64,000 bases of DNA, from NCBI RefSeq assembly GCF_051020975.1, contig NC_135033.1, positions 1,639,501-1,703,500 of the forward strand. The letters are read 5' to 3'. This DNA comes from Osmia lignaria lignaria. Its lineage: Eukaryota > Arthropoda > Insecta > Hymenoptera > Megachilidae. The position numbers and the translations under genes were made by a program. A model generated the notes under the pieces. It searched no databases. It saw only the letters and a list, made by a program, of their open reading frames with translations, and had not been told where the DNA came from. Below, in pieces: positions 42,352 through 52,047 of the stretch; position 1 is the first letter of the stretch; every line of letters begins with the position of its first letter.

Positions 42352-43857
42352 ACAACCCAACTCTTTTAAAACTTTGGAAAGCAAACATGGATATTCAACT
42401 ATGCGTAAATCTTACAGCTGTCGCATATTATATTGCTAAATACGTAAGTAAATGCGAGCCGCAGGACACAGGAAATATTATTAAAGAAGCCATTTCACGA
42501 GCGAAATGCCGGAGTGGTATCGTCCGAGATCAACTACTTTTGGTATCTATGGCAATTCTATCTCAACGTGTGGTTTGTGCGAAAGAATGTGCATATCGGT
42601 TATGCCATCTGCCTCTTAAAATGAGCTCGAGAAAAGCTGTATTTATAAGCAGCTGTCGGCCTGAACAGAGATATAGGATTCTCCAATTCGAAGAAAATGA
42701 AACATCATTTTTCAATAACATATTCGATCGTTACGTAAAGAGACCAGACAATCCAGAAGATTTGAGCTTAGCAGAATTTGCTGTCCGATATGAAACAGTT
42801 TCAAGTGGAATGTGGACAGAAGAAGATGGAGACGCATAGCTTACAAATGACGATGAAGAAATATCGAAGTCGAGGTTTATAAAATTAAAGGACAATACCC
42901 GAATGCGAATAAGAAAAAAACCAGCTGTACTTCGCCACCGATATTATACCCTGAATAGTGATAGAGAAGGATATTTATATAACTTAATGGTGTGTAGCAT
43001 TCCATTTCGTGATGAAAGTACACTCATGTCCGAAAACGAATGTTCGGAACAATGTTTTCTTCGACGGCAACACGAGTTGAAACCTATGTTGGGTAACGCA
43101 ACCGTCGAACAATTTACTCACGCAGAGCAAATTATTGATGTGGCGCTTACCCAGGCTGTTGCTTTGAATGTTGTACACGAAGAAGAAACTAATAATCAAC
43201 ATTTAAGAGAACCAGTCAGAATCCATGCCGACGAAACAATATATTATGATCAAGGTGATTTATATGAAGATCAACAGCAAACAAGAAACACATGCAATGC
43301 CCGAAGACGTATTCCTTAATAGCATTCGAAGTCTGAATATTCAACAGAAAGACTTATTGAAATCAGTTTCCGTAGTAATTGAGAAAGATATTAAACAAAA
43401 TGATGATGATGAAAATACCGAACAAATGTTGCTTTTTATTACGGGAGGAGCTGGTAGCAGTAAGTCGTTTACTTTATAATTACTTGTTGAACATGTTAAA
43501 CGCTGCTATAACCCTCCAATTAATATGATGATAAAACCATCTTTCATTGAAGCAGCTTCTTTGACTGGCGTCGCGGCCCGTAAAATATTCGGATAAACTC
43601 TGCATTCCTTGTTCTCGTTACCAAATGAAAAAGGTACTGCATTGACCTATCGATGACTGACAGGACAAAGGCTCGAACAGGAAGGACGAAAGTGGCGTCA
43701 TACAAAGTGGTTTATTATCGACGAGATATCAATGGTGTCTTATGAGAATTTGCGAATAATTCATTTAAGATTGCAAGAATTGAAAACAAATGATAAACTA
43801 TTTGGTGACGTAAATGTACTTCTCTTCGGCGATATCATGCAGTTGCCCCCAAAAATA
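42352..43857 (+). pseudogene. Helitron B Rep C-terminus and helicase N-terminal half
   Basis: AVAYYIAKYVSKCEP (both tyrosines) at ~42420; then SRAKCRSGIVRDQLLLVSM. Helicase: ITGGAGSSKSF at ~43440 (Walker A with Ser for the usual Gly before Lys), WFIIDEISM at ~43710 (Walker B), GDIMQLPP. Stops at ~43478, 43595 and 43655. It breaks off at QLPP (43853). Confidence 0.85.
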
Positions 43858-43898
43858 TATACTGATCGAATTGAGTATTCTCTTTTTCGAAGTCGGAT
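43858..43898 (-). repeat. Helitron-associated repeated segment (copy 3, inverted)
   Basis: Inverted 40-base piece ending CTTTTTCGAAGTCGG, the complement of the segment start at 17617 and 31387. It is followed directly by AT satellite (ATAATGATACTG). Confidence 0.65.
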
Positions 43899-43921
43899 AA
43901 TGATACTGTTATTAAATGTAT
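43899..43921 (-). repeat. AT-rich satellite S2, left stub
   Basis: ATAATGATACTGTTATTAAATG matches the satellite unit in minus orientation, cut by a solo LTR. The array resumes at 44245 and 48958. Confidence 0.75.
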
Positions 43922-44244
43922 TGTTGCGACGGTGAGAAGTTTCCGCTCTTTCGATGCATCGACTGCTTCTTGATGTATCGAAAGAGCCATCGACTGCCCC
44001 GTCCGAAGCTGTCAACGAATCACGATGTGAAGCTATTCCAAGTTTCGAGCGGAAACACGTCATCGGATGCTTGAGGTCTCTTAGACAACCGCGCGGCTTT
44101 TGATAATCAGAATGTTTCGGGAACCCGACCTGTACGGATCTATTGCTTAAGAACTCCTTTGTAATCGAAATATAGACAGTCTAGTTTGCTTCGTCTCTAT
44201 TTATTTTACGATGGAAAGTGCTAGCTCCACTCCCCGGCGCAACA
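43922..44244. mobile_element. Solo LTR, 323 bp, in satellite S2
   Basis: TGTTGCGACGG ... CCGGCGCAACA with inverted ends and a perfect GTAT duplication (43918-43921 and 44245-44248). No coding part. It differs from the 42019 LTR apart from the first few bases. Confidence 0.8.
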
Positions 44245-44257
44245 GTATATTACATAT

Positions 44258-44536
44258 TATTATTTGCCACGTGGAAAAGCATAACACATTCCATTGAACA
44301 TACTCAAACCGATATTTATTATTTGCTAATGACCATCTTAATAACAGAAATGTAAATATAATATGTGCATATAATAATACTGAATGAACATCTTGAATAT
44401 AATTTTATGAAAAGAAATTAACTTGTAACGAACGCGGATGTGAAACCACCATACTTATATCTAACATTTGAAGATCATAACGGAAAAACGCAAAACCGGA
44501 AACTTAGAGTATGGGGAATAAAGCATTACCACAACA
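44258..44536 (-). repeat. Copia 3' LTR
   Basis: Pair of 48679-48957. Flanked outside by CATAT and satellite sequence, inside by the purine tract. Confidence 0.93.
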
Positions 44537-44635
44537 CCCTCTCTTAATGCTTTGCCCCTTTAGCTTACTTGAATATTTAAACCAAACTTATACCCTAATA
44601 CAAACAAAACTTATAACTATAATTACAACGCTTTC

Positions 44636-47600
44636 TTAATTATTACTCTCTCTCTGTGTTAAGCCTATACTTTTGAAATAAGAATAAAATTTTGCTCGGC
44701 TCAACCCTTTGGTTAACGTATCTGCTAACTGAAATCTCGTATTGATATATTCGATCACGACTTCCTTTTTCTTTAAACTTTCGCACACAAACTTATATTT
44801 CAGATCCATATGTTTCACTCGTTTATTGTTCTCAGGATTCCTTATTAATGCTATGCAAGATTGATTATCCTCAAATATTTTAAAGTCTTTTATCTCTGCT
44901 TTTAAGTCTTTTAACAGTTTCTTATACCATAGTCCATCCTGCACTGCCGCACATAGTGCCACGAGCTCTGCCTCAGTACTAGACAATGCAACGCAATTTT
45001 GTTTTCTCGTTACCCACAACACTGTATTACCGTATACTTGCATTAAATATCCTGAAATAGATTTTCGATCTCGCGTATCCTGTGCCCAATCAGCGTCAAC
45101 GTAACATACTAATGGTAGTGCATCTGTGCTTCTCACATACCATAATCCTATTTCTTTTGTACCTTTTAAATATCTTAATAATCTTTTTAAATGTGTCCAT
45201 AACTCGTTTGAATTTCTATCCTGAAAACGACTAAAGTAATTAGTTGCAAAACTTATATCTGGGCGTGTACCCAACATTAAATACATCAGACACCCTATTA
45301 ATTCTTTAACCGGCTTAGTTTGTTGTTCTTCCTTATTTGAACATAATTTCAAACTACTTTCTATGGGCGTTAAGCATGGATTACAGTTCTCTAAGTTATA
45401 ACGTTTTAAAATTCCTTCTAAATATCTTTCCTGTTTAACCTTTAAGACACCTTTTTCTCTATCATAGTCAATTTCCAATCCCAAGAAATATTTTAAATCT
45501 CCTTTATCTTTCATATCAAATTCCTTCAATAGCTCTTTCTTACAATCTTCAATACATTCTATGTTTGACCCTGCTAAAATAATATCATCAACATACAGTA
45601 ATAAGTGCAAAATACTACCTTTGAATTCTTTCGAGTACAGACAATAATCATTATCTGATCTACAAAAACCCTGTTTCAATAAAAATGTATTAATTTTGAC
45701 ATTCCAACACTTGGACGCCTGTCTGAGACCATATAATGCCTTATTTAATTTTAGCACCTTTCCTTTCTTACATTTAACACCTTCTGGCGGATATATATAT
45801 ACATTATCTCTCAGTTCGCCATTTAAAAACGCTGTTTTGACATCAAGTTGCTTAAAATGATACTTGAACTGGTTACCAACGGCTAACAATGTCCTAATTG
45901 TACTCATCCTCGCAACAGGCGAATATATATCATTATAATCAAAAGAGTCCTTTTGGGCAAATCCCCTTGCCACTAATCTTGCCTTATATTTATATTCCGG
46001 ATTTTCTTCCAGTGGTTTTAGAGCGAAAACCCATCGTGTAGTCAGGATTTCTGTGCCTTCCTGTATATTCACTTCCTTCCAAGTATTGTTCTTTTCTATC
46101 GACTCAATCTCTCTCTTCATTGCCTTTCTCCAATACATTTCATCATCCCTATGGCTTAATTCTTCGATTTGGGTTGGAACTTGTTGTACAAATGATACCG
46201 CATCAAATGTCATATACATCTCGTAATCATCATATCTTTTTGGTGGCTTTCTTACTCTTCTTGGTTCCCTTTCTTCTTCCTTTGATGATTCTTCTACGAT
46301 TTGATTCTCTTCTTCTTCATCATGCTCTTCCTTTTCGTTATGTTCTTCGACTCTGGCATTAATCTCTTCTTCTGTTCTCAAGTTCACATGACTGATTTGT
46401 CTTTTATAATAAAATTCATCTTCTTTAAACACTACATCTCTTGCGACTATAACCTTTTGTCTTTTAATATTCCATAATCTGTAGCCTGTCGTACAATAGC
46501 CTATCATTATACATTCTTCCGTCTTTGAATCAAATTTACCCCTCAATTCTCTGGGAACGTGTGCATATGCCATTGATCTAAAAACTCTAAGATTTCTTAC
46601 GTCAGGCCTTTTATTAAACCAAATCTTCGCTGGAACCTCATCATCCAAATTTCCTGCACTTGGACTTCTATTTAGTAAATATGCAGCCACTCTCACTGCT
46701 TCATTCCAAAAATTCTTTGGCATATTAGCTTCTTGTATCATAGCTCTAGCTTTATCCATTAGACTTCTATTAAAGCGCTCTGCCTTCCCATTTTGTTCAG
46801 GCGTGTATGGAATGGTATAATCTATATAAGTACCATTCATTTTACAAAATTCTTTAAATTCTTGGGAAGTATACTCCCTTCCATTGTCACACCTTAATGT
46901 AGCTATCTTTAAATTAAATCTGGTTTGCGCCATCAGTACAAATTGCTTGAAACAATCAATAACATCACTCTTGTTTTTAATCATAAATACCAGAATGAAA
47001 TTTGAGAAGTCATCCACAAAGGTAACAAAATACTTTTCTCCACAATGGGATAACGGTGTAATAGGTCCCACCACGTCGGTGTGGACTATCTCAAGCAGTC
47101 GCTTTGCCTTAGTTCTCATTCCAAATCTAAGTCTGGTCATTTTCCCACTAATACATGAGTCACATAGTTCCACTTTATTAACCTTTAAGTTTTCCAATCC
47201 ATCAACCATTTGTTTGTTTACTAGCTTCCCCAGGTTTGCATTACAGATGTGTCCATACCTATTGTGCCATAATTTAGTCTCATGGTTCTCTGTTTCTACA
47301 CTGAGACTCTCATTTGTTTCAACTTTAAAACATATCTCATATAGGTTACCTCTATGCCCAACTCCAATCAGTTTACCTTCATTATACAAGCTTACTTTAC
47401 CATTACTGAAAACGACTTTAATATTTGCCATCTCCAACCTCTTTACTGAAAGCAAATTTCTTCTCAAACTTGGAACATATAACACATTCTTTATATTGCA
47501 TTCCACATCCCTGTTATACACATTACTTGTCACTTTGATATTACCAACACCCATTGCCTCCATGTAATGGCCATTCTTTGCTACTGCTATTTTGATCGGT

Positions 47601-48628
47601 TTTTCTAACATTAAAAGTTCATGAAAACACGTCTTATCATTTACAAGGTGGTTCGTGCAACCTGAATCTATACAGAAGGTCAGATTACCACTATCTTTCA
47701 CATTACTTGAACAATCCTTCGAGTTTGACATAAAACAAACAGCACCAGATTGATCATCATCATCTCCTTTGTCCGCATAATTGCTTCGCTTGTAACTCTG
47801 ATGCGTATACCTCCTAAAGTTACGTCCTCTAAAGTTATGGCCTCTGCCTCTTCTATAATTTCCTCTTCCTCTATTTTCTCGATACTGATATTGGTCTCTT
47901 TTGCCTGTATTACTATCTGATGTGCTTTGACTCCATTCTGGACAATTCCGCTTTAAATGTCCTGCTTTTCCACATGAGTGACATATAACTTGTTTGTTTA
48001 GAAATGCTGCTGGCTTCGCATCATCTTCTTTATGATCCCTTTTAAAATCAGTAGCTTTCCTTCTTTCAGCTTCTGCCCTTAACCTAGCTTTTACTCTCTC
48101 TATAGTCAACTCATTTTGTGGCATATTCTCTAGTACCGTTACAACTGTTTCAAAGGTTTTAGGCATCGCCAACAATAGATTGCAGACAAGATCTTGCTCA
48201 CTTATCTCTGCTCCAGTGACCGTTAACTGTCGAATCACTTCATCAAACTCTGCCAGAAATGTCTCTAAATTGTCTCCGTCATTCAACCGCATGGTTATTA
48301 ACTTTCTACGTAAAACTATTTGTCCTGGAACACCCTTTTTCTCATATCTGTCTTCCAATGCTTTCCACATACTATATGCTGTTGGCTTGTCTCTCACATA
48401 TTCTATCTGTGAATTATGAATTGACTGTACTATAAGAGACTTGCATAAATTATCATCTTTACGAGCTTTCTCTTTCATTCGCGCATCTTCATATAGCGTC
48501 TCATTAAATTCCACCCTGATGCATCCAATCACATCCTTCTCATTTAACAGTGTGGTCATCCTAAATTTCCACATATGATAATTGTTTGAATTCAGAAGCT
48601 CGACATTAAAATTATTTTGGTTCTCCAT
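44636..48628 (-). CDS. Copia Gag-Pol polyprotein
   Basis: 1330 residues in one uninterrupted frame, starting MENQNNFNVELLNSNNYHMW just inside the 5' leader. Gag UBN2-like region ~1-200; zinc knuckle CHSCGKAGHLKRNC ~216-229; protease FCIDSGCTNHLV ~319-330; pre-integrase zinc region LWHNRYGH ... CDSC ~454-492; integrase Asp ~518 (HTDVVGP), Asp ~581 (RCDNGREY), Glu ~617 (NGKAERFNR); reverse transcriptase ~850-1100 with LDVKTAFLNG and YVDD ~1013-1016; RNase H with YVDADWA, SSTEAEL, EDNQS, QLADTL (~1177-1303). All catalytic residues I can check are present. Gag and Pol share one frame as in Drosophila copia, where splicing makes Gag; no splice site was tested here. Confidence 0.96.
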   Translation of the reverse strand: MENQNNFNVELLNSNNYHMWKFRMTTLLNEKDVIGCIRVEFNETLYEDARMKEKARKDDNLCKSLIVQSIHNSQIEYVRDKPTAYSMWKALEDRYEKKGVPGQIVLRRKLITMRLNDGDNLETFLAEFDEVIRQLTVTGAEISEQDLVCNLLLAMPKTFETVVTVLENMPQNELTIERVKARLRAEAERRKATDFKRDHKEDDAKPAAFLNKQVICHSCGKAGHLKRNCPEWSQSTSDSNTGKRDQYQYRENRGRGNYRRGRGHNFRGRNFRRYTHQSYKRSNYADKGDDDDQSGAVCFMSNSKDCSSNVKDSGNLTFCIDSGCTNHLVNDKTCFHELLMLEKPIKIAVAKNGHYMEAMGVGNIKVTSNVYNRDVECNIKNVLYVPSLRRNLLSVKRLEMANIKVVFSNGKVSLYNEGKLIGVGHRGNLYEICFKVETNESLSVETENHETKLWHNRYGHICNANLGKLVNKQMVDGLENLKVNKVELCDSCISGKMTRLRFGMRTKAKRLLEIVHTDVVGPITPLSHCGEKYFVTFVDDFSNFILVFMIKNKSDVIDCFKQFVLMAQTRFNLKIATLRCDNGREYTSQEFKEFCKMNGTYIDYTIPYTPEQNGKAERFNRSLMDKARAMIQEANMPKNFWNEAVRVAAYLLNRSPSAGNLDDEVPAKIWFNKRPDVRNLRVFRSMAYAHVPRELRGKFDSKTEECIMIGYCTTGYRLWNIKRQKVIVARDVVFKEDEFYYKRQISHVNLRTEEEINARVEEHNEKEEHDEEEENQIVEESSKEEEREPRRVRKPPKRYDDYEMYMTFDAVSFVQQVPTQIEELSHRDDEMYWRKAMKREIESIEKNNTWKEVNIQEGTEILTTRWVFALKPLEENPEYKYKARLVARGFAQKDSFDYNDIYSPVARMSTIRTLLAVGNQFKYHFKQLDVKTAFLNGELRDNVYIYPPEGVKCKKGKVLKLNKALYGLRQASKCWNVKINTFLLKQGFCRSDNDYCLYSKEFKGSILHLLLYVDDIILAGSNIECIEDCKKELLKEFDMKDKGDLKYFLGLEIDYDREKGVLKVKQERYLEGILKRYNLENCNPCLTPIESSLKLCSNKEEQQTKPVKELIGCLMYLMLGTRPDISFATNYFSRFQDRNSNELWTHLKRLLRYLKGTKEIGLWYVRSTDALPLVCYVDADWAQDTRDRKSISGYLMQVYGNTVLWVTRKQNCVALSSTEAELVALCAAVQDGLWYKKLLKDLKAEIKDFKIFEDNQSCIALIRNPENNKRVKHMDLKYKFVCESLKKKEVVIEYINTRFQLADTLTKGLSRAKFYSYFKSIGLTQRESNN

Positions 48629-48664
48629 TTTCCTTTACTATTAATTTTCTGACTTTATATATAT

Positions 48665-48678
48665 CTGGGCCCATAACC
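48665..48678 (-). promoter_or_regulatory. Copia primer-binding site (internal initiator-tRNA type)
   Basis: Minus strand GGTTATGGGCCCAG directly follows the 5' LTR. Its complement CTGGGCCCATAACC is the anticodon stem-loop sequence of insect initiator tRNA-Met as I remember it (CAT anticodon inside), so priming would use an internal tRNA cut as described for Drosophila copia, not the CCA end. Confidence 0.8.
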
Positions 48679-48957
48679 TATTATTTGCCACGTGGAAAAG
48701 CATAACACATTCCATTGAACATACTCAAACCGATATTTATTATTTGCTAATGACCATCTTAATAACAGAAATGTAAATATAATATGTGCATATAATAATA
48801 CTGAATGAACATCTTGAATATAATTTTATGAAAAGAAATTAACTTGTAACGAACGCGGATGTGAAACCACCATACTTATATCTAACATTTGAAGATCATA
48901 ACGGAAAAACGCAAAACCGGAAACTTAGAGTATGGGGAATAAAGCATTACCACAACA
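48679..48957 (-). repeat. Copia 5' LTR
   Basis: On the minus strand starts TGTTGTGGTAATGC and ends GTGGCAAATAATA, so the 3' terminus is not the usual CA. Appears identical to 44258-44536. Confidence 0.93.
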
Positions 48958-50285
48958 CATATCTAATGTAGATATAGTAATAATCATATTGTTATTAAAA
49001 GTACAGTGATCTGTGGGAAGATATCGGTATATTACATTATATCAAATATAGAAATAGTAATAATGATATTGTCAATAAATGTACATTTATCTGTAGGAAG
49101 GAATCAGTATATTACATTATATCTAATGAAGATATAGTAATAACCATATTGTTATTAAAAGTACATTGATCTGTGGGAAGGGATCAGTATATTACATTAT
49201 ATCTAATCAAGATATAGTATGAATGATATAGATATTATATGTTCACTGATCTTTGGGAAGGGATCAGTATATTACATTATATCCAATGTACACATAGTAA
49301 TAATGACACTGTTATAAAATGTATACTACATATCTAATGTAGATATAAAAATAATAATATTGTTATTAAATGTACATCGATCTTTAGAAAGCAATTAGTA
49401 TATTACATTATATCCAATGTTGATATAGTAACAATGATATTGTTATTAAATGTATGTTTATCTGTGGCAGGGAATCAGTATATTACATTATATGCAACGA
49501 AAATATAGTAATAATGATATTGTTATTAAAAGTACATGCTGTGGGTATTGATCAGTATATTACATTACATCCAATGTAGATGTAGTAATATTGACATTGT
49601 TATTAAATGTATGATACATATCTAGAGTAGATATAGCATTAATTATATTACCGTTAAATGTATGATACATGTCTCATGTAGATATAGCAATAATGATATT
49701 ATTGTCAAATGTATGACACATACCTAATGTAGCTATAGCAATAATGATATTGTTAGTAAATGTTTGTTGCATTATATCTAATGTACGTATAGTAATAATG
49801 ATATTGTTATTAAATGTATATTACATATCTAATGGAAATATGCCAATAATGATATTCTTACTAAATGTATATTACGCTATATCTCATGTAGATATAGTGA
49901 CAATGATATTCTTATTAAATGTATACTACATTATAGCCCATGTAGATATAGTAATAATGACATTGTTATTAAATGTATATTACACATCTAATGTATATAT
50001 GCCAATAATATTTTTATTAAATGTATATTACATTATAGCTCATGTAGATATAGTAGTAACGACATTGCTATTAAATGTATATTACATATCTGATGTAGTT
50101 ATACTAGCAATGATATTGTTATTAAAAGTATAATACATATGTATTGTAGATACAGCAATAATGATGTTGTTATTAAATGTAGATTACATATCTAATGTGG
50201 ATATAGCTGTATGGGTATTGTTATTAAATGTATATTACACATCTAATGTAGATATGCCAATAATGATATCATTATGGCTATGAAA
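48958..50285 (-). repeat. AT-rich satellite array S2
   Basis: About 20 units of 51-54 bases (or ~80 with the GATCTGTGGGAAGGAATCAG block) in the orientation opposite to S1. Motif AATGATATTGTTATTAAATG recurs at 49797, 49848, 49902, 49956 and so on. The long-block units cluster on the left (48958-49570) and short units on the right. The 129-codon open frame at 49744-50133 is only the translated repeat. Confidence 0.9.
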
Positions 50286-50299
50286 CGACATATATACCC

Positions 50300-51110
50300 C
50301 GTGACTCGAATTAGCTTGGGCCATGCGGAAAACCGCGACTCGAGGGAGTCGCTGGGAAGTTGACCTTCTGTATGTAAAGGAATAACCTGTTTTTCCAACG
50401 AGGTTTCAGTGACTTCGAGATCGCTCCTGTTTGGCCATTCGGATTGAGCGCGAGACTACCACTCTGGTCCATGCTACCAGAAGGTGGAGGAGCGAAGATC
50501 CTGTCCGCGCAGGCCGTGCGAAGCACAGTCTGCGGGATTTTCCGCAGTGGTAACGTGCCTCCACTCTACTTGAGGAAGTCGCCTGTGAATATCCGTGACA
50601 CGGTTTGCGACGAACGTTTTCCACGTTGGCGGATGGCAGCGCAGCCACGCTAATACCATCGTAGAATCGGCCCAGTAAAAGTATCAGATACTCCCGAATT
50701 TTAGAGTTGAAAGCACAAATTCAAAAAGTCGAGATAATAAAGCTGCCGCTTGTAATTCGAGGCGTGGAATTGTCAACTGGGCAAGTGGAGCGACTCGCGA
50801 TTTGCCTGCTAGCAGCGAAACTGTTGTATTTGCATATGAATTAGAGCCTTTTAAGTATATGACCGTAGAGTATGCGACGGTCGATGCGTCAGCAAACCCA
50901 TGAATTTCTATGTTTTCCCAATTTCGGGTGTAACTGATCCATCGAGGAATTTTCAAACCGTTTAACTGCGAAAAATTTGTATAAATGGCTTTCTATTTGA
51001 AGAATAGCTTGTCCGGGATAGGGTCGTCCCAGTCATTATGGAGGCGCCATAGGTACTAAATTAGCACCTTGACAGATATTATGGGGGGTAACCCATCCGA
51101 GAAGGTCATT
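50300..51110 (-). pseudogene. pol: BEL/Pao pol fragment (RT end and RNase H)
   Basis: In minus order: DLLGWVTPHNICQG (~51060-51110), WDDPIPDKL (~51010), IPRWISYTRNWENIEIHGF then ADASTVAYSTVIYL (RNase H start, ~50890), KSRVAPLAQLTIPRLELQAA, then VLAWLRCHPPTWKTFVANRV and WRHVTTAENPADCASHGL (~50560-50650). These are hallmark BEL/Pao blocks. Pieces lie in several frames. No LTR, gag or integrase adjoins it, so it is a truncated relic. Confidence 0.88.
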
Positions 51111-51478
51111 GTTTGCGAGTTCACGAGTTCTGCGAGGTCCGAAAATGAGACACGCCTTAAACGTAACAACACTTAACTCTATTTTAGAAATAGAAACAGA
51201 ATGTACAAGAGGAAAAAATATGTACAACGGTCACTGTACAAGTCGCGAGAGAGTCCTGCGTCGGCACATACACTTAATATAATACTGTACATAGAACACT
51301 TATGCTAATCTTGTTCTAAATTGATATGCGTGGACAATAAACGAAGAGAACACGGCGCGGACTGAGAAATACGCGTCGCGTGAATAAAACTGAGGACTTG
51401 AATCGCAATACTCGCGTGGGCCGGAAACATGTAGTTACACGGTGAGCGTACAAACAAGAAGAACAAGAATCGATCATG
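51111..51478. other. Spacer between BEL/Pao relic and Gypsy B
   Basis: Mixed sequence with several AATAAA-like signals (51341, 51387) and a TGTACA...TGTACA pair near 51220-51235. It may be part of a longer LTR of Gypsy B or of an unrelated LTR. No gene seen. Confidence 0.35.
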
Positions 51479-51822
51479 GTGTTACGACCAGCCGCCTAAA
51501 CGTACGTTAATCGAATTCTTCCCACGATCGGACAAACATCGTGTTACGGCCACCCGCCTAAACGATCGATATTCGAACAATTGAACTCCTCACGACCGGA
51601 CACCTAAACATCATATTACGACCACCTACTTAAGTATTCGATAAGACGCGTTCTCACGGACATCCCACCTTGTCAATTATCGGCCCCTTCTCCACCATCA
51701 ACGACATTATAAAAGACCTTACCGGACATAAGCGGAGTCAGTCGGGATCATATTATAAAAATAAAGCGCTAAACCTTTAAAAGTGCTATTCATTTAAAAA
51801 CCTGTGAACTTTTTACGTGACA
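51479..51822 (+). repeat. Gypsy B 5' LTR (probable limits)
   Basis: The right limit is clear: ...TTACGTGACA followed by TTT and the primer-binding site. The left limit is chosen at TGTTACGACCAGCC. Inside, three ~60-base units share TTACGRCCACCYRCCTAAA. TATAAAAGACC is at ~51710 and AATAAAG at ~51759. The partner 3' LTR is absent from the window. Confidence 0.45.
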
Positions 51823-51825
51823 TTT

Positions 51826-51844
51826 TGGCGATCCTGCCAGGATC
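51826..51844 (+). promoter_or_regulatory. Gypsy B primer-binding site
   Basis: TGGCGATCCTGCCAGGATC starts three bases after the LTR end; TGGCGA-type sites are usual for insect Gypsy elements. The exact tRNA was not identified. Confidence 0.6.
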
Positions 51845-52047
51845 CATTCAACATCACTTCCAAAGGGGGCTTTCTACGGAACTTCGGACGAAGGGACTAC
51901 GAGTGCCACTCTGTCGTGATACGTAGGGATCCAACGAACCTAAGGTAAAAGCTGGCGTTTGAACATTACCGATTAAAACCACCCAGCATTTCTTCTCAAA
52001 ACTCTGACCTATCCTCCTTATCCTCTGAGTCCTCAATATCTTCAACA

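Larger units (their letters stand above)
34880..43898 (+). mobile_element. Helitron B, with piggyBac and two solo LTRs inside
   Basis: Leader minisatellite, repeat-rich ORF, DUF6570-like region, Rep and helicase N-terminal half in order; then a 41-base inverted piece of the Helitron-associated segment (43858-43898) and AT satellite. Insertions: solo LTR 35431-35619, piggyBac 36046-39579, solo LTR 42019-42351. Relative to copy A about 215 bases (equivalent to ~11820-12035) are deleted near 39650. Stops occur throughout. Confidence 0.9.
44258..48957 (-). mobile_element. Copia element, apparently intact
   Basis: LTRs 48679-48957 (5') and 44258-44536 (3'), 279 bases each, with no difference seen on reading. 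A 5-bp duplication CATAT lies at 44253-44257 and 48958-48962. A single 1330-codon gag-pol frame fills the interior. A primer-binding site abuts the 5' LTR, and a purine tract (minus strand AAGAGAGGG, 44537-44545) abuts the 3' LTR. Gag-PR-IN-RT-RH order is that of Ty1/Copia. This is the youngest element in the window, inserted into satellite S2. Confidence 0.96.

Noticed and set aside
46884..47567. 227-codon plus-strand open frame inside Copia
   Set aside because: Antisense shadow of the intact Copia polyprotein.
49744..50133. 129-codon open frame rich in LLLNVYY
   Set aside because: It is the direct translation of the 51-54 bp satellite; periodic and without protein-like evolution.
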